Shown: positions 16,165 to 25,112, counted from the stretch's first letter. The stretch is 35,206 nucleotides of DNA from Streptococcus mitis (GCF_001579045.1 NZ_KQ970262.1:1-35206); one strand, 5' to 3'. The notes: generated from the sequence alone by a model not told the origin. Made by a program: numbers and translations.

Positions 16165-17057
16165 GGTTTGAATTTATCGCAGATGAACATGTCAAGGTTA
16201 AGACCTTCTTAAAAAAGCACGAGGTTTCTAAGGGACTACTAGCCAAGATTAAGTTTCGAGGTGGAGCTATTCTGGTCAATGACCAACCGCAAAATGCAAC
16301 GTTCTTATTGGATATTGGGGACCGCGTTACTATTGATATTCCCGCTGAGGAAGGCTTTGAAACCTTGGAGGCCATTGAGCGTCCATTAGATATTCTCTAT
16401 GAGGATGACCATTTTCTAGTCTTGAATAAACCCTATGGAGTGGCTTCTATTCCTAGTGTCAATCACTCCAATACCATTGCCAATTTTATCAAGGGTTACT
16501 ACGTCAAGCAAAATTATGAAAATCAGCAGGTTCACATTGTGACCAGGCTTGATAGGGATACTTCTGGCTTGATGCTCTTTGCCAAGCACGGCTATGCCCA
16601 TGCACGATTAGACAAGCAGTTGCAGAAAAAGTCTATTGAAAAACGCTATTTTGCTTTGGTTAAAGGTGATGGTCACTTGGAGTCAGAGGGGGAAATTATT
16701 GCCCCGATTGCGCGTGATGAAGACTCTATTATCACCAGACGAGTGGCTAAAGGTGGAAAGTATGCCCATACTTCTTACAAGATTGTAGCATCTTATGGAA
16801 ATATCCACTTGATAGACATTCGCCTGCATACTGGTCGAACCCACCAAATCCGAGTCCATTTTTCTCATATTGGTTTTCCTTTGTTGGGAGATGATTTATA
16901 CGGTGGTAGTCTGGACGACGGCATTCAACGTCAGGCCCTGCATTGCCATTACCTATCCTTTTATCATCCATTTTTAGAGCAAGACTTGCAGTTAGAAAGT
17001 CCCTTGCCGGATGATTTTAGCAACCTTATTACCCAGTTATCAACTAATACTCTATAA
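16161..17057 (+). CDS. RluA/RluD-family RNA pseudouridine synthase
   Basis: Isomerises uridine to pseudouridine in RNA, probably 23S rRNA. In 298 residues an N-terminal S4-like region (about 10-60) precedes the catalytic domain, with D131 in RLDRDTSG as the active-site aspartate, and ends with [19 protein letters not shown]. The exact target (RluD-like or the Bacillus YjbO type) cannot be assigned. It overlaps nadK by 4 bases and is the third gene of the relQ operon. Confidence 0.88.
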   Translation: MRFEFIADEHVKVKTFLKKHEVSKGLLAKIKFRGGAILVNDQPQNATFLLDIGDRVTIDIPAEEGFETLEAIERPLDILYEDDHFLVLNKPYGVASIPSVNHSNTIANFIKGYYVKQNYENQQVHIVTRLDRDTSGLMLFAKHGYAHARLDKQLQKKSIEKRYFALVKGDGHLESEGEIIAPIARDEDSIITRRVAKGGKYAHTSYKIVASYGNIHLIDIRLHTGRTHQIRVHFSHIGFPLLGDDLYGGSLDDGIQRQALHCHYLSFYHPFLEQDLQLESPLPDDFSNLITQLSTNTL

Positions 17058-17074
17058 AAACTGATTCAGAGTAT
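17047..17074 (+). terminator. Hairpin at the end of the pseudouridine synthase gene
   Basis: ATACTCT (17047-17053) pairs with AGAGTAT (17068-17074), followed by AATTATTATTTT. It is at best a weak terminator. The stem spans the stop codon and overlaps a TATAAT (17072-17077) that could serve as a -10 box for pta, though no -35 is visible. Confidence 0.4.
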
Positions 17075-17100
17075 AATTATTATTTTAAAGGAGAAAACTC

Positions 17101-18075
17101 ATGGAAGTTTTTGAAAGTCTAAAAGCCAACCTAGTTGGCAAAAATGCTCGTATCGTTCTCCCTGAAGGGGAAGAGCCTCGTATTCTGCAAGCAACTAAGC
17201 GCTTGGTAAAAGAAACAGAAGTGATTCCTGTTTTGCTAGGGAATCCTGAAAAAATTAAAATTTATCTTGAAATCGAAGGTATCGAGGACGGTTATGAAGT
17301 CATTGACCCTCAACACTACGATAAATTTGAAGAAATGGTTGCTGCCTTGGTAGAGCGTCGCAAGGGCAAAATGTCTGAAGAAGATGCACGCAAGGTTTTG
17401 GTTGAAGATGTCAATTACTTTGGTGTTATGTTGGTTTACTTGGGCTTGGTTGACGGAATGGTATCAGGTGCGATTCACTCAACAGCTTCAACAGTACGTC
17501 CAGCACTACAAATCATTAAAACACGTCCAAATGTATCTCGGACTTCAGGCGCCTTTCTTATGGTTCGTGGCTCTGAACGTTATCTATTTGGAGACTGTGC
17601 CATTAACATCAATCCAGATGCAGAAGCTTTGGCTGAAATTGCCATCAACTCAGCAATCACAGCTAAGATGTTTGGAATCGAGCCTAAAATTGCTATGCTA
17701 AGCTATTCTACTAAAGGTTCAGGATTTGGAGAAAGCGTTGATAAGGTTGTTGAAGCAACTAAAATTGCTCACGATTTGCGCCCTGACCTTGAAATCGATG
17801 GTGAGTTGCAATTTGATGCGGCCTTTGTTCCAGAAACTGCAGCTCTGAAAGCTCCTGGAAGTACGGTAGCTGGTCAAGCAAATGTCTTCATCTTCCCAGG
17901 TATCGAGGCAGGAAATATTGGTTACAAGATGGCCGAACGCCTTGGTGGCTTTGCGGCTGTAGGACCTGTTTTGCAAGGTTTGAATAAGCCAGTTAACGAC
18001 CTTTCTCGTGGATGTAATGCGGATGATGTTTACAAGTTGACCCTTATCACAGCAGCCCAAGCAGTTCATCAATAA
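17101..18075 (+). CDS. pta: Phosphate acetyltransferase
   Basis: Interconverts acetyl-CoA and acetyl phosphate, feeding acetate kinase for ATP in mixed-acid fermentation. The 324-residue short form (no N-terminal regulatory domain) shows IVLPEGEEPRIL at the start, the VSGAIHSTASTVRPALQIIK substrate region, LSYSTKGSG and GPVLQGLNKPVNDLSRG near the end. Start: ATG at 17101 after AAAGGAG. A strong terminator follows. Confidence 0.95.
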   Translation: MEVFESLKANLVGKNARIVLPEGEEPRILQATKRLVKETEVIPVLLGNPEKIKIYLEIEGIEDGYEVIDPQHYDKFEEMVAALVERRKGKMSEEDARKVLVEDVNYFGVMLVYLGLVDGMVSGAIHSTASTVRPALQIIKTRPNVSRTSGAFLMVRGSERYLFGDCAININPDAEALAEIAINSAITAKMFGIEPKIAMLSYSTKGSGFGESVDKVVEATKIAHDLRPDLEIDGELQFDAAFVPETAALKAPGSTVAGQANVFIFPGIEAGNIGYKMAERLGGFAAVGPVLQGLNKPVNDLSRGCNADDVYKLTLITAAQAVHQ

Positions 18076-18083
18076 GATTTAGT

Positions 18084-18110
18084 CCTCTTTCCTTTGGGAA
18101 GAGGCTTTTT
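18084..18110 (+). terminator. pta terminator
   Basis: CCTCTT (18084-18089) pairs with AAGAGG (18099-18104), with an inner CC/GG, followed by CTTTTT. Confidence 0.85.
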
Positions 18111-18309
18111 ATACTCAATGAAAATCAAAGAGCAAACTAGGAAACTAGCCGCAGGTTGCTCAAAGCACTGCTTTGAGGTTGTAGATAAGACTGACGAAGT
18201 CAGCTCAAAACACTGTTTTGAGGTTGTGGATAGAACTGACGAAGTCAGTTACCTATACCTACGGCAAGGCGACGTTGACGTGGTTTGAAGAGATTTTCGA
18301 AGAGTATTA
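18111..18309 (-). repeat. BOX element (A-B-B-C, read on the minus strand)
   Basis: The boxA core CTACGGCAAGGCGACGTTGA is present near 18260. Two 45-base boxB modules lie in tandem at 18159-18203 and 18204-18248. A boxC-type end (18111-18158) and a boxA-type end (18249-18307) flank them. BOX repeats are non-autonomous, highly structured elements of pneumococcus and its relatives. This one fills the interval between pta and mutY; the frame across it encodes nothing real. Confidence 0.9.
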
Positions 18310-18320
18310 ATACTAGGAAA

Positions 18321-18349
18321 AGGACAGTTAGAATCTTCTGTGTTATACT
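18321..18349 (+). promoter_or_regulatory. mutY promoter, apparently leaderless
   Basis: AGGACA (18321-18326), 17 bases, then TATACT (18344-18349) with an extended TGT. The predicted start (about 18356) is the A of the mutY ATG. No ribosome-binding site precedes that ATG. Confidence 0.55.
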
Positions 18350-18355
18350 AGAGAT

Positions 18356-19567
18356 ATGTTAGATTTGAAAGAATACGGTATCGTCATGTGGACTGAAGAG
18401 AAGATCATTTCTTTTCGTGAGAAACTTCTCAACTGGTATGATGAAAATAAAAGAGATTTACCATGGCGTAGGAGTAAGAATCCTTATCATATCTGGGTGT
18501 CTGAAATTATGCTCCAGCAGACCAGGGTGGATACAGTTATCCCTTACTACGAAAGATTCTTGGACTGGTTTCCAACAGTGGAAAGTTTGGCAACTGCGCC
18601 TGAGGAGCGTTTACTGAAGGCTTGGGAAGGTTTGGGTTATTATTCTCGAGTTCGCAATATGCAGGCTGCAGCCCAGCAGATTATGACTGACTTTGGGGGT
18701 CAATTTCCAAATACCTATGAAGGAATTTCCAGCTTGAAAGGGATTGGTCCTTACACAGCAGGAGCCATTTCCAGTATCGCTTTTAATTTGCCTGAGCCAG
18801 CGGTCGATGGTAATGTCATGCGGGTTTTGGCGCGTCTGTTTGAAGTCAATCACGATATTGGCATTCCAAATAATCGCAAAATTTTTCAGGCAATGATGGA
18901 AATCCTGATTGATCAGGAACGGCCAGGTGACTTTAACCAAGCCTTGATGGACTTGGGCTCAGATATTGAGGCGCCTGTAAATCCCAGACCAGAAGAAAGT
19001 CCGGTTAAGGACTTTAGTGCTGCATATCAGAATGGAACCATGAACCGTTATCCAATTAAGGCTCCAAAGAAAAAGCCTGTTCCTATTTATCTTAAAGCCT
19101 TAGTTGTGAAAAATTCTCAGGGGCAATTTTTACTTGAAAAAAATGAAAGTGAAAAGCTATTGGCAGGTTTTTGGCATTTCCCACTGGTAGAAGTAGATGA
19201 CTTTTCGCAAGAGGAGCAGTTTGACCTCTTCCATCAGGTTGCAGAAGAAAGTGTGAATTTTGGACCCAGTCCAGAAGAGAGTTTCCAGCAGGACTATGAC
19301 CTAGATGTTGATTGGCTTGATGTTTATTTTGAGACTGTCAAGCATGTCTTTAGTCATCGCAAGTGGCATGTTCAAATTGTAGCAGGTCAAGTGAGTGACT
19401 TCCATGATTTTTCAGATAGGGAAGTTCGCTGGCTTTCACCAGAAGAGTTCAAGGATGTTCCACTTGCCAAACCCCAACAAAAAATCTGGCAGGCTTATGC
19501 ACAAGCCAACTTAGACTCAATGAAAATCAAAGAGCAAACTAGGAAACTAGCCGCAGGCTGTACTTGA
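18356..19567 (+). CDS. mutY: Adenine DNA glycosylase MutY, clusterless, with a BOX-encoded tail
   Basis: Removes adenine mispaired with 8-oxoguanine. The helix-hairpin-helix (LKGIGPYTAGAI, 127-138), catalytic E50 (SEIMLQQTRV) and D151 (VDGNVMRVL) are present, and a C-terminal Nudix-like domain (about 240-385) reads the 8-oxoG. The usual four-cysteine iron-sulfur loop after DLGSD is missing: the native part contains no cysteine at all. The last 15 or so residues (MKIKEQTRKLAAGCT) and the stop come from a BOX element. I kept the start at 18356, matching the N-terminus I recall from pneumococcus; MWTEEK at 18386 is the alternative, but it also lacks a ribosome-binding site. Confidence 0.92.
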   Translation: MLDLKEYGIVMWTEEKIISFREKLLNWYDENKRDLPWRRSKNPYHIWVSEIMLQQTRVDTVIPYYERFLDWFPTVESLATAPEERLLKAWEGLGYYSRVRNMQAAAQQIMTDFGGQFPNTYEGISSLKGIGPYTAGAISSIAFNLPEPAVDGNVMRVLARLFEVNHDIGIPNNRKIFQAMMEILIDQERPGDFNQALMDLGSDIEAPVNPRPEESPVKDFSAAYQNGTMNRYPIKAPKKKPVPIYLKALVVKNSQGQFLLEKNESEKLLAGFWHFPLVEVDDFSQEEQFDLFHQVAEESVNFGPSPEESFQQDYDLDVDWLDVYFETVKHVFSHRKWHVQIVAGQVSDFHDFSDREVRWLSPEEFKDVPLAKPQQKIWQAYAQANLDSMKIKEQTRKLAAGCT

Positions 19568-19619
19568 GTACGGCAAGGCGACGTTGACGCGGTTTGAATT
19601 TGATTTTCGAAGAGTATTA
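19514..19619 (-). repeat. Short BOX element (A-C type) overlapping the mutY end
   Basis: About 106 bases: the boxC-type end (ACTCAATGAAAATCAAAGAG) joins almost directly to a boxA-type end ending CGAAGAGTATTA, with no boxB. Its first 50 bases supply the last codons and the stop of mutY. It ends about 45 bases before the vicR -10 box. Confidence 0.88.
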
Positions 19620-19662
19620 GACAGTAGCAAAGACTAGCTATTATGTCTTCTTGCTATTTTTT

Positions 19663-19671
19663 TGGTATAAT
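19663..19671 (+). promoter_or_regulatory. vicRKX promoter (extended -10)
   Basis: TGG-TATAAT (TATAAT at 19666-19671), 21 bases before the vicR ATG. No good -35 is seen at 16-18 bases. Confidence 0.55.
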
Positions 19672-19692
19672 AGTAGAGAAAAAGGTGAACAT

Positions 19693-20397
19693 ATGAAAAA
19701 AATACTAATTGTAGATGATGAAAAACCAATCTCGGATATTATCAAGTTTAATATGACCAAGGAAGGTTACGAGGTTGTAACTGCTTTTAACGGTCGTGAG
19801 GCACTAGAACAATTTGAAGCCGAGCAGCCAGATATTATTATTCTGGATTTGATGCTTCCAGAAATTGATGGTTTAGAAGTTGCTAAGACCATTCGCAAGA
19901 CAAGTAGTGTGCCTATTATCATGCTTTCTGCTAAGGATAGCGAATTTGATAAGGTTATCGGTTTAGAGCTTGGGGCGGATGACTATGTGACAAAACCCTT
20001 CTCCAATCGTGAGTTGCAGGCGCGTGTTAAAGCTCTTCTGCGTCGTTCTCAACCTATGCCAGTAGATGGGCAGGAAGCAGATAGCAAACCTCAGCCTATC
20101 CAAATTGGGGATTTAGAAATTGTTCCAGATGCCTACGTGGCTAAAAAATATGGCGAAGAACTAGACTTAACCCATCGTGAATTTGAACTTTTGCATCATT
20201 TGGCATCGCATACAGGTCAAGTGATTACACGCGAACACTTACTTGAGACTGTCTGGGGTTATGATTATTTCGGAGATGTTCGGACTGTTGATGTGACTGT
20301 CCGACGTCTGCGTGAGAAGATTGAAGATACTCCCAGCCGACCAGAGTATATTCTAACACGTCGCGGTGTTGGTTATTATATGAGAAATAATGATTAA
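19693..20397 (+). CDS. vicR: Response regulator VicR (WalR)
   Basis: An essential OmpR-family response regulator that controls cell-wall and membrane-lipid genes, including pcsB in pneumococcus. In 234 residues the receiver domain has acidic D9/D10, phospho-acceptor D52 ([10 protein letters not shown]) and K in VTKPFSN; the C-terminal winged helix ends [12 protein letters not shown]...RRGVGY. Start: ATG at 19693 with AAAGGTG 5 bases upstream; a longer frame to 19651 would begin before the promoter. It overlaps vicK by 8 bases. Confidence 0.97.
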   Translation: MKKILIVDDEKPISDIIKFNMTKEGYEVVTAFNGREALEQFEAEQPDIIILDLMLPEIDGLEVAKTIRKTSSVPIIMLSAKDSEFDKVIGLELGADDYVTKPFSNRELQARVKALLRRSQPMPVDGQEADSKPQPIQIGDLEIVPDAYVAKKYGEELDLTHREFELLHHLASHTGQVITREHLLETVWGYDYFGDVRTVDVTVRRLREKIEDTPSRPEYILTRRGVGYYMRNND

Positions 20398-21739
20398 ACT
20401 AATTAAAGATACAGTTTTAACTAGTGATTTTATCTTTATCCTTATTCTACTTGGCTTTATTTTAGTAGTGACCTTGCTCTTGCTAGAAAATCGTCGGGAT
20501 AATATCCGATTGAAGCAAATCAATCAAAAGGTTAAAGACTTGATTGCAGGAGATTATTCTCAGGTATTGGATATGCAAGGTGGGTCTGAAATCACCAATA
20601 TTACCAATAATTTGAATGACTTGTCGGAGGTTATTCGTCTCACTCAGGAAAATCTAGAACAAGAGAGTAAGAGACTAAATAGTATTCTGTTTTATATGAC
20701 AGATGGGGTTCTTGCGACCAATCGTCGGGGTCAGATTATCATGATTAACGATACAGCCGAGAAGCAACTGGGGTTGGTTAAGGAAGATGTTCTGAATAGA
20801 AGCATTTTGGAAGTACTCAAGATAGAAGAAGACTATGAATTGCGTGATTTGATTACCCAAAGTCCAGAATTGTTGCTAGATTCCCAAGACATCAATGGCG
20901 AATATTTGAACCTTCGAGTTCGCTTTGCCTTGATACGTCGAGAGTCTGGTTTTATTTCGGGTCTGGTGGCTGTTTTGCATGATACGACGGAGCAGGAGAA
21001 GGAAGAACGCGAACGAAGACTCTTTGTTTCCAATGTTAGCCATGAGTTACGGACTCCTCTGACCAGCGTAAAATCCTATCTTGAAGCCTTGGATGAGGGA
21101 GCTTTGTGTGAAACTGTAGCACCAGACTTTATCAAGGTATCTCTAGACGAAACCAATCGTATGATGCGAATGGTAACTGACCTCCTTCATCTCTCTCGGA
21201 TTGACAATGCTACCAGTCATCTGGATGTGGAACTGATTAACTTCACTGCCTTTATTACTTTTGTCCTCAACCGTTTTGATCAGATAAGAGGGCAGGATGA
21301 AGAGAAGAAATACGAACTGGTGAGAGATTACCCCATTACTTCAGTTTGGATAGAGATAGATACAGATAAGATGACACAGGTGATTGATAATATTCTTAAC
21401 AATGCCATCAAGTATTCGCCAGATGGTGGGAAAATTACAGTGACTATGAAGACAACTGAAGACCAGATGATTTTATCCATTTCTGACCATGGTTTAGGCA
21501 TTCCTAAGCAGGATTTACCACGTATTTTTGACCGTTTTTATCGTGTGGATCGTGCTAGAAGTCGTGCCCAAGGTGGAACGGGTTTGGGACTGGCTATTGC
21601 CAAAGAAATTATCAAACAACATAAGGGCTTTATTTGGGCCAAGAGTGAATACGGCAAGGGATCAACCTTTACCATTGTGCTCCCTTATGATAAGGATGCA
21701 GTGAAAGAAGAAGTATGGGAGGATGAAGTAGAAGACTAG
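20390..21739 (+). CDS. vicK: Sensor histidine kinase VicK (WalK)
   Basis: Partner kinase/phosphatase of VicR. The 449 residues hold one transmembrane helix (about 12-32) with almost no external part, as in other streptococci, then HAMP (about 35-85), PAS (about 92-200), HisKA with phospho-acceptor H218 in [11 protein letters not shown], and an ATPase domain ([28 protein letters not shown]). The lack of an extracellular sensor loop separates it from Bacillus WalK. Start: ATG at 20390, overlapping vicR. Confidence 0.96.
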   Translation: MIKLIKDTVLTSDFIFILILLGFILVVTLLLLENRRDNIRLKQINQKVKDLIAGDYSQVLDMQGGSEITNITNNLNDLSEVIRLTQENLEQESKRLNSILFYMTDGVLATNRRGQIIMINDTAEKQLGLVKEDVLNRSILEVLKIEEDYELRDLITQSPELLLDSQDINGEYLNLRVRFALIRRESGFISGLVAVLHDTTEQEKEERERRLFVSNVSHELRTPLTSVKSYLEALDEGALCETVAPDFIKVSLDETNRMMRMVTDLLHLSRIDNATSHLDVELINFTAFITFVLNRFDQIRGQDEEKKYELVRDYPITSVWIEIDTDKMTQVIDNILNNAIKYSPDGGKITVTMKTTEDQMILSISDHGLGIPKQDLPRIFDRFYRVDRARSRAQGGTGLGLAIAKEIIKQHKGFIWAKSEYGKGSTFTIVLPYDKDAVKEEVWEDEVED

Positions 21740-21740
21740 A

Positions 21741-22550
21741 ATGAGTGAAATAGGCTTTAAATATAGTATTTTAGCGTCAGGTTCCAGTGGAAATTCCTTT
21801 TATCTGGAAACCCCAAAAAAGAAGCTTTTAGTGGATGCCGGTTTATCTGGTAAAAAGATTACTAGTCTACTTGCTGAGATTAATCGCAAGCCAGAAGACT
21901 TGGATGCCATCTTGATTACCCATGAGCATTCAGACCATATCCATGGAGTGGGTGTGTTAGCTCGCAAGTATGGTATGGATTTGTATGCCAATGAAAAGAC
22001 TTGGCAGGCTATGGAAAACAGCAAATATCTCGGTAAGGTGGATTCGTCGCAAAAGCATATCTTTGAGATGGGCAAAACCAAAACCTTTGGAGATATCGAC
22101 ATCGAGAGTTTTGGTGTAAGCCATGATGCAGTCGCACCGCAGTTCTATCGCTTTATGAAGGATGACAAGAGTTTTGTCCTTTTGACAGATACAGGTTATG
22201 TTAGTGACCGTATGGTAGGGATTGTCGAAAATGCGGACGGCTATCTTATCGAGTCCAACCATGATGTAGAGATTTTGCGAGCAGGATCTTATGCTTGGCG
22301 ACTCAAACAACGAATCCTATCGGATCTAGGTCACCTTTCTAACGAGGACGGTGCTGAAGCTATGATTCGGACCCTAGGAAATCGCACTAAGAAAATCTAT
22401 CTTGGTCACTTGTCTAAGGAAAACAATATCAAGGAGCTGGCTCACATGACTATGGTCAATCAGCTAGCACAAGCTGATCTGGGAGTCGGAGTAGACTTTA
22501 AGGTTTATGATACTTCACCAGATACCGCAACACCATTGACAGATATATAG
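21741..22550 (+). CDS. vicX: VicX (YycJ/WalJ) metallo-beta-lactamase-fold protein
   Basis: The third gene of the vicRKX operon. The 269-residue metallo-beta-lactamase fold has the HEHSDH metal motif at 61-66, SSGNSFYLE near the start, and SNHDVE and GHLSNEDG later. The YycJ family resembles DNA or RNA nucleases; its exact role in the VicRK pathway is not settled. It starts 1 base after the vicK stop, and a terminator begins directly after its own stop. Confidence 0.93.
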   Translation: MSEIGFKYSILASGSSGNSFYLETPKKKLLVDAGLSGKKITSLLAEINRKPEDLDAILITHEHSDHIHGVGVLARKYGMDLYANEKTWQAMENSKYLGKVDSSQKHIFEMGKTKTFGDIDIESFGVSHDAVAPQFYRFMKDDKSFVLLTDTGYVSDRMVGIVENADGYLIESNHDVEILRAGSYAWRLKQRILSDLGHLSNEDGAEAMIRTLGNRTKKIYLGHLSKENNIKELAHMTMVNQLAQADLGVGVDFKVYDTSPDTATPLTDI

Positions 22551-22577
22551 AAAGAACGCTGAGAAGGTGTTCTTTTT
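22551..22577 (+). terminator. vicRKX terminator
   Basis: AAAGAACGC (22551-22559) pairs with GTGTTCTTT (22567-22575) with one G-U pair, then T. It starts right after the vicX stop. Confidence 0.8.
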
Positions 22578-22580
22578 ATA

Positions 22581-22621
22581 TTGACTGAACACCTAAAAAG
22601 TAATACAATGGTGTTACCATT
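22581..22621 (+). promoter_or_regulatory. relBE promoter and operator
   Basis: TTGACT (22581-22586), 17 bases, then TACAAT (22604-22609). A perfect inverted repeat AATGGT-GTT-ACCATT (22607-22621) overlaps the -10 and the start site. A second pair, AACACC (22588-22593) with GGTGTT (22610-22615), spans the promoter. This is the layout expected for autorepression by a RelB or RelBE complex. Confidence 0.75.
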
Positions 22622-22640
22622 AAAAAAGGGAGTACAAAAG

Positions 22641-22883
22641 ATGACTACTATTACATTAAAAGTTTCTGAAGCTGATAAAACATTTATGAAAGCAATGGCT
22701 AAGTTTGAAGGAGTTTCCCTGTCGGAACTGATCCGCACCAAAACTCTTGAAGCTTTAGAAGACGAATACGACGCTCGTGTGGCAGATTTAGCCTATCAAG
22801 AGTATTTAGAAGACTTGGAAAAAGGAGTTGAACCCATTACTTGGGAAGAAATGATGCATGATTTAGGCTTGGAGGATGAATAA
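22641..22883 (+). CDS. relB: Antitoxin RelB (RelB/DinJ type)
   Basis: An 80-residue antitoxin. The N-terminal strand MTTITLKVSEADKTF and the helices FEGVSLSELIRTKTLEAL form a ribbon-helix-helix DNA-binding unit; the acidic C-terminal half (about 45-80) would wrap the toxin. It matches the pneumococcal relBE2 antitoxin as I remember it. I chose the ATG at 22641 with GGGAG upstream; a longer frame starts at the -35 box. It overlaps relE by 8 bases, so both are made together. Confidence 0.88.
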   Translation: MTTITLKVSEADKTFMKAMAKFEGVSLSELIRTKTLEALEDEYDARVADLAYQEYLEDLEKGVEPITWEEMMHDLGLEDE

Positions 22884-23139
22884 TTTGTATAAATTAGTTC
22901 CAACAAGACGTTTCATCAAGCAATTGAAAAAATTGGACCGTTATACGCAGAAGCTAATTACAAACTATTTACAAACCAATGTTTTGGAAGACCCAAGACG
23001 ACACGGAAAGGCTTTGGTTGGCAATCGCGTTGGTCAATGGCGCTATAGAATTGGTAATTATCGAGTTATCGTACAAATTGTAGATGATGAATTAGTCATT
23101 GCTACTTTAGAAGTTGGTCATCGGAGAGATATTTATTGA
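22876..23139 (+). CDS. relE: Toxin RelE (mRNA interferase)
   Basis: An 87-residue basic RelE-fold endoribonuclease that cleaves mRNA on the ribosome. Typical features are TRRFIKQLKKLDR at the N-terminus and the core GQWRYRIGNYRVIVQI, ending GHRRDIY, with the basic and tyrosine residues used in catalysis. The ATG at 22876 directly follows GGAGG, which is too close; a TTG at 22885 has better spacing (9 bases) and would give 84 residues. Both are possible. Confidence 0.88.
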   Translation: MNNLYKLVPTRRFIKQLKKLDRYTQKLITNYLQTNVLEDPRRHGKALVGNRVGQWRYRIGNYRVIVQIVDDELVIATLEVGHRRDIY

Positions 23140-23177
23140 ATTACTTTTTTCCAAGTCAATTTTCATTCTTTAAAATA

Positions 23178-23186
23178 TGATATAAT
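23178..23186 (+). promoter_or_regulatory. Promoter of the methyltransferase gene (extended -10)
   Basis: TGA-TATAAT (TATAAT at 23181-23186), 28 bases before the ATG, with a poor -35. Confidence 0.5.
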
Positions 23187-23214
23187 AGGGCTTACAATAT
23201 AAGAGAGGTTGCTT

Positions 23215-25098
23215 ATGACAATAGATATTAGTGAAGAAAGTTTAGCTAAAGAATCGGCTGACTTATTAAAAATTCTTTTAAAAGATCGAACGACAAAGAA
23301 ATCAATTGTTTGGGCTACGCATTCTTATGAATTGTTAGGAAAGGGATTTGCTCCAAGTGATCGCATCAATCCAAGTAAGGTGACGGGAACCTATGCCAAC
23401 TTGATTCAACCCAGATCTGAAAAATCCAAATATGAGCAAAAAGATCGGACTAAGATTAGAGCCGAAGTTTTTACGCCAACTTGGTTAGTTGAAAAGCAAA
23501 ATGGTTACGTTGAAGCTGAACTTGAAACTCTGAATCTTGAAGATTATATCCAAGTGCGCTGGCTAGAAATTACCTGTGGTGAAGCACCTTATATGGTAAC
23601 GCGATATGATACGGTAACTGGTGAGGAAATTCCATTATCTGAGCGTGTTGGGTTTGTAGATAGAAAACTGCAAAGGATTAGTCGTGAAGTTTCTGATGAA
23701 GTAACCTTCTATGAACTTTTAAAAAAAGCTTACCGAGCTTCTTATGGTTATGAGTATCAAGGAGATTCTCTCCTTTTGGCGCGTGAGAATCTTTTGGCGA
23801 CATTTGAGGACTACTATCTTGCTAAGACTGGAAATCAACCAACATTAGAGCAAAAGAAAGAGATTGCGACTATTATCTCTTACAATGTCTTTCAGATGGA
23901 TGGACTGAAAAAAACCAGTCCTTATTCAGCTATCCAAGGGCAATCTCAACAACTAAGCTTGTTTACAGATGAGCTAGAAATTCAAGAAGTAGAAGAATCT
24001 AAAACCCAAATCAAAGACTGGAAAAAGAATAAAATGATAGGTTTTGAGCGCCTATCAAGTGAGGAAAGTGAAATGAAATTTGATGTCGTGATAGGAAATC
24101 CGCCTTATCAGGAGGAAATTGAAGGGGCGAATACTCAGACAAGGCCTATTTATCATTTCTTTATGGAGGAATCTTATAAAATTTCAGATAAAACTGTGCT
24201 AGTGACCCCAGCTAGATTTCTTGCGAATACAGGAGGAACTCCCAAAAAATGGAATCATAAAATGTTAAATAGTAGACATTTAAAAGTTAAATTTTATGAA
24301 TTAAAGAGCAATAAAGTTTTTCCTGGGACTGATATTAAAGGCGGTGTTGTCATCACTTATCATGACAAAAATAAAGATTTTGAACCAATAGAGACATTTA
24401 TCTCTGAGCCTTTACTTGATAGTATCTATAGAAAAGTTAAAAAGTTGCAAGAACCATCACTATCAGAAATTATGTTTGGCTCAGATAGTCACAAGTTGAC
24501 AGACATTATGTTTGAAGATTTTCCGGAACTAATCTCTAGAACTGATTCAAGTCACAGAAAAGCTGTTTCTACAAATATTTTTGAACGATACCCTGAGGTA
24601 TTTAAAGATAAAGTAGATTCAAATACAGAATACGTTCAAATAATTGGACGAGAGAAAAACGGGCGCTCTGTAAAATATCTAAAAAAAGAATACTTACGAG
24701 AGCATCCTAACTTGCTCTTTTGGAAAATTATTTTACCTAAAGCTAACGGAAGTGGTGCTTTAGGTGAAGTGCTTTCAACACCCCTAATCGGGGAACCCCT
24801 AATCGGGTATTCTCAGACGTTTATATCTATTGGAAAATTTGACACAAAAATAGAAGCAGAGGCTTGTTTTAAGTATATTAAAACTAAATTTGCTAGAGTT
24901 ATGTTAGGTATTTTGAAATTAACGCAAGATAATCCTCCAGCAACTTGGGCCAAAGTCCCACTCCAAGACTTCACGGTCAATTCGGACATTGATTGGACAC
25001 AATCAGTGGCTGATATTGACGGTCAGCTCTATCAAAAATATGACCTTTCCCCTGAGGAAATTGCCTTTATTGAGACTCATGTAAGGGAGATGGATTAG
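23215..25098 (+). CDS. Eco57I-like DNA adenine methyltransferase of a restriction-modification system
   Basis: A 627-residue protein. The catalytic motif IV is FDVVIGNPPY (289-298), which marks an N6-adenine methyltransferase. Upstream are a motif-X-like EVFTPTWLV (84-92) and a diverged SAM-binding motif I, LEITCGEAPY (117-126). The part after about 320 has the mixed pattern expected for target recognition (TPARFLANTGGTP onwards). No nuclease motif is visible here, so restriction probably depends on the GIY-YIG helicase two genes downstream. Such genes are annotated as putative type II restriction enzymes in pneumococcus. Start: ATG at 23215 after GAGAGG. Confidence 0.8.
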   Translation: MTIDISEESLAKESADLLKILLKDRTTKKSIVWATHSYELLGKGFAPSDRINPSKVTGTYANLIQPRSEKSKYEQKDRTKIRAEVFTPTWLVEKQNGYVEAELETLNLEDYIQVRWLEITCGEAPYMVTRYDTVTGEEIPLSERVGFVDRKLQRISREVSDEVTFYELLKKAYRASYGYEYQGDSLLLARENLLATFEDYYLAKTGNQPTLEQKKEIATIISYNVFQMDGLKKTSPYSAIQGQSQQLSLFTDELEIQEVEESKTQIKDWKKNKMIGFERLSSEESEMKFDVVIGNPPYQEEIEGANTQTRPIYHFFMEESYKISDKTVLVTPARFLANTGGTPKKWNHKMLNSRHLKVKFYELKSNKVFPGTDIKGGVVITYHDKNKDFEPIETFISEPLLDSIYRKVKKLQEPSLSEIMFGSDSHKLTDIMFEDFPELISRTDSSHRKAVSTNIFERYPEVFKDKVDSNTEYVQIIGREKNGRSVKYLKKEYLREHPNLLFWKIILPKANGSGALGEVLSTPLIGEPLIGYSQTFISIGKFDTKIEAEACFKYIKTKFARVMLGILKLTQDNPPATWAKVPLQDFTVNSDIDWTQSVADIDGQLYQKYDLSPEEIAFIETHVREMD

Positions 25099-25112
25099 AG
25101 AAGTATTTTTAT

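Noticed and set aside
18094-18288. 64-residue frame downstream of pta (MGRGFLYSMKIKEQTRK...)
   Set aside because: It lies across the pta terminator and the BOX element. Its repeated KHCFEVVD peptides simply reflect the tandem boxB modules.
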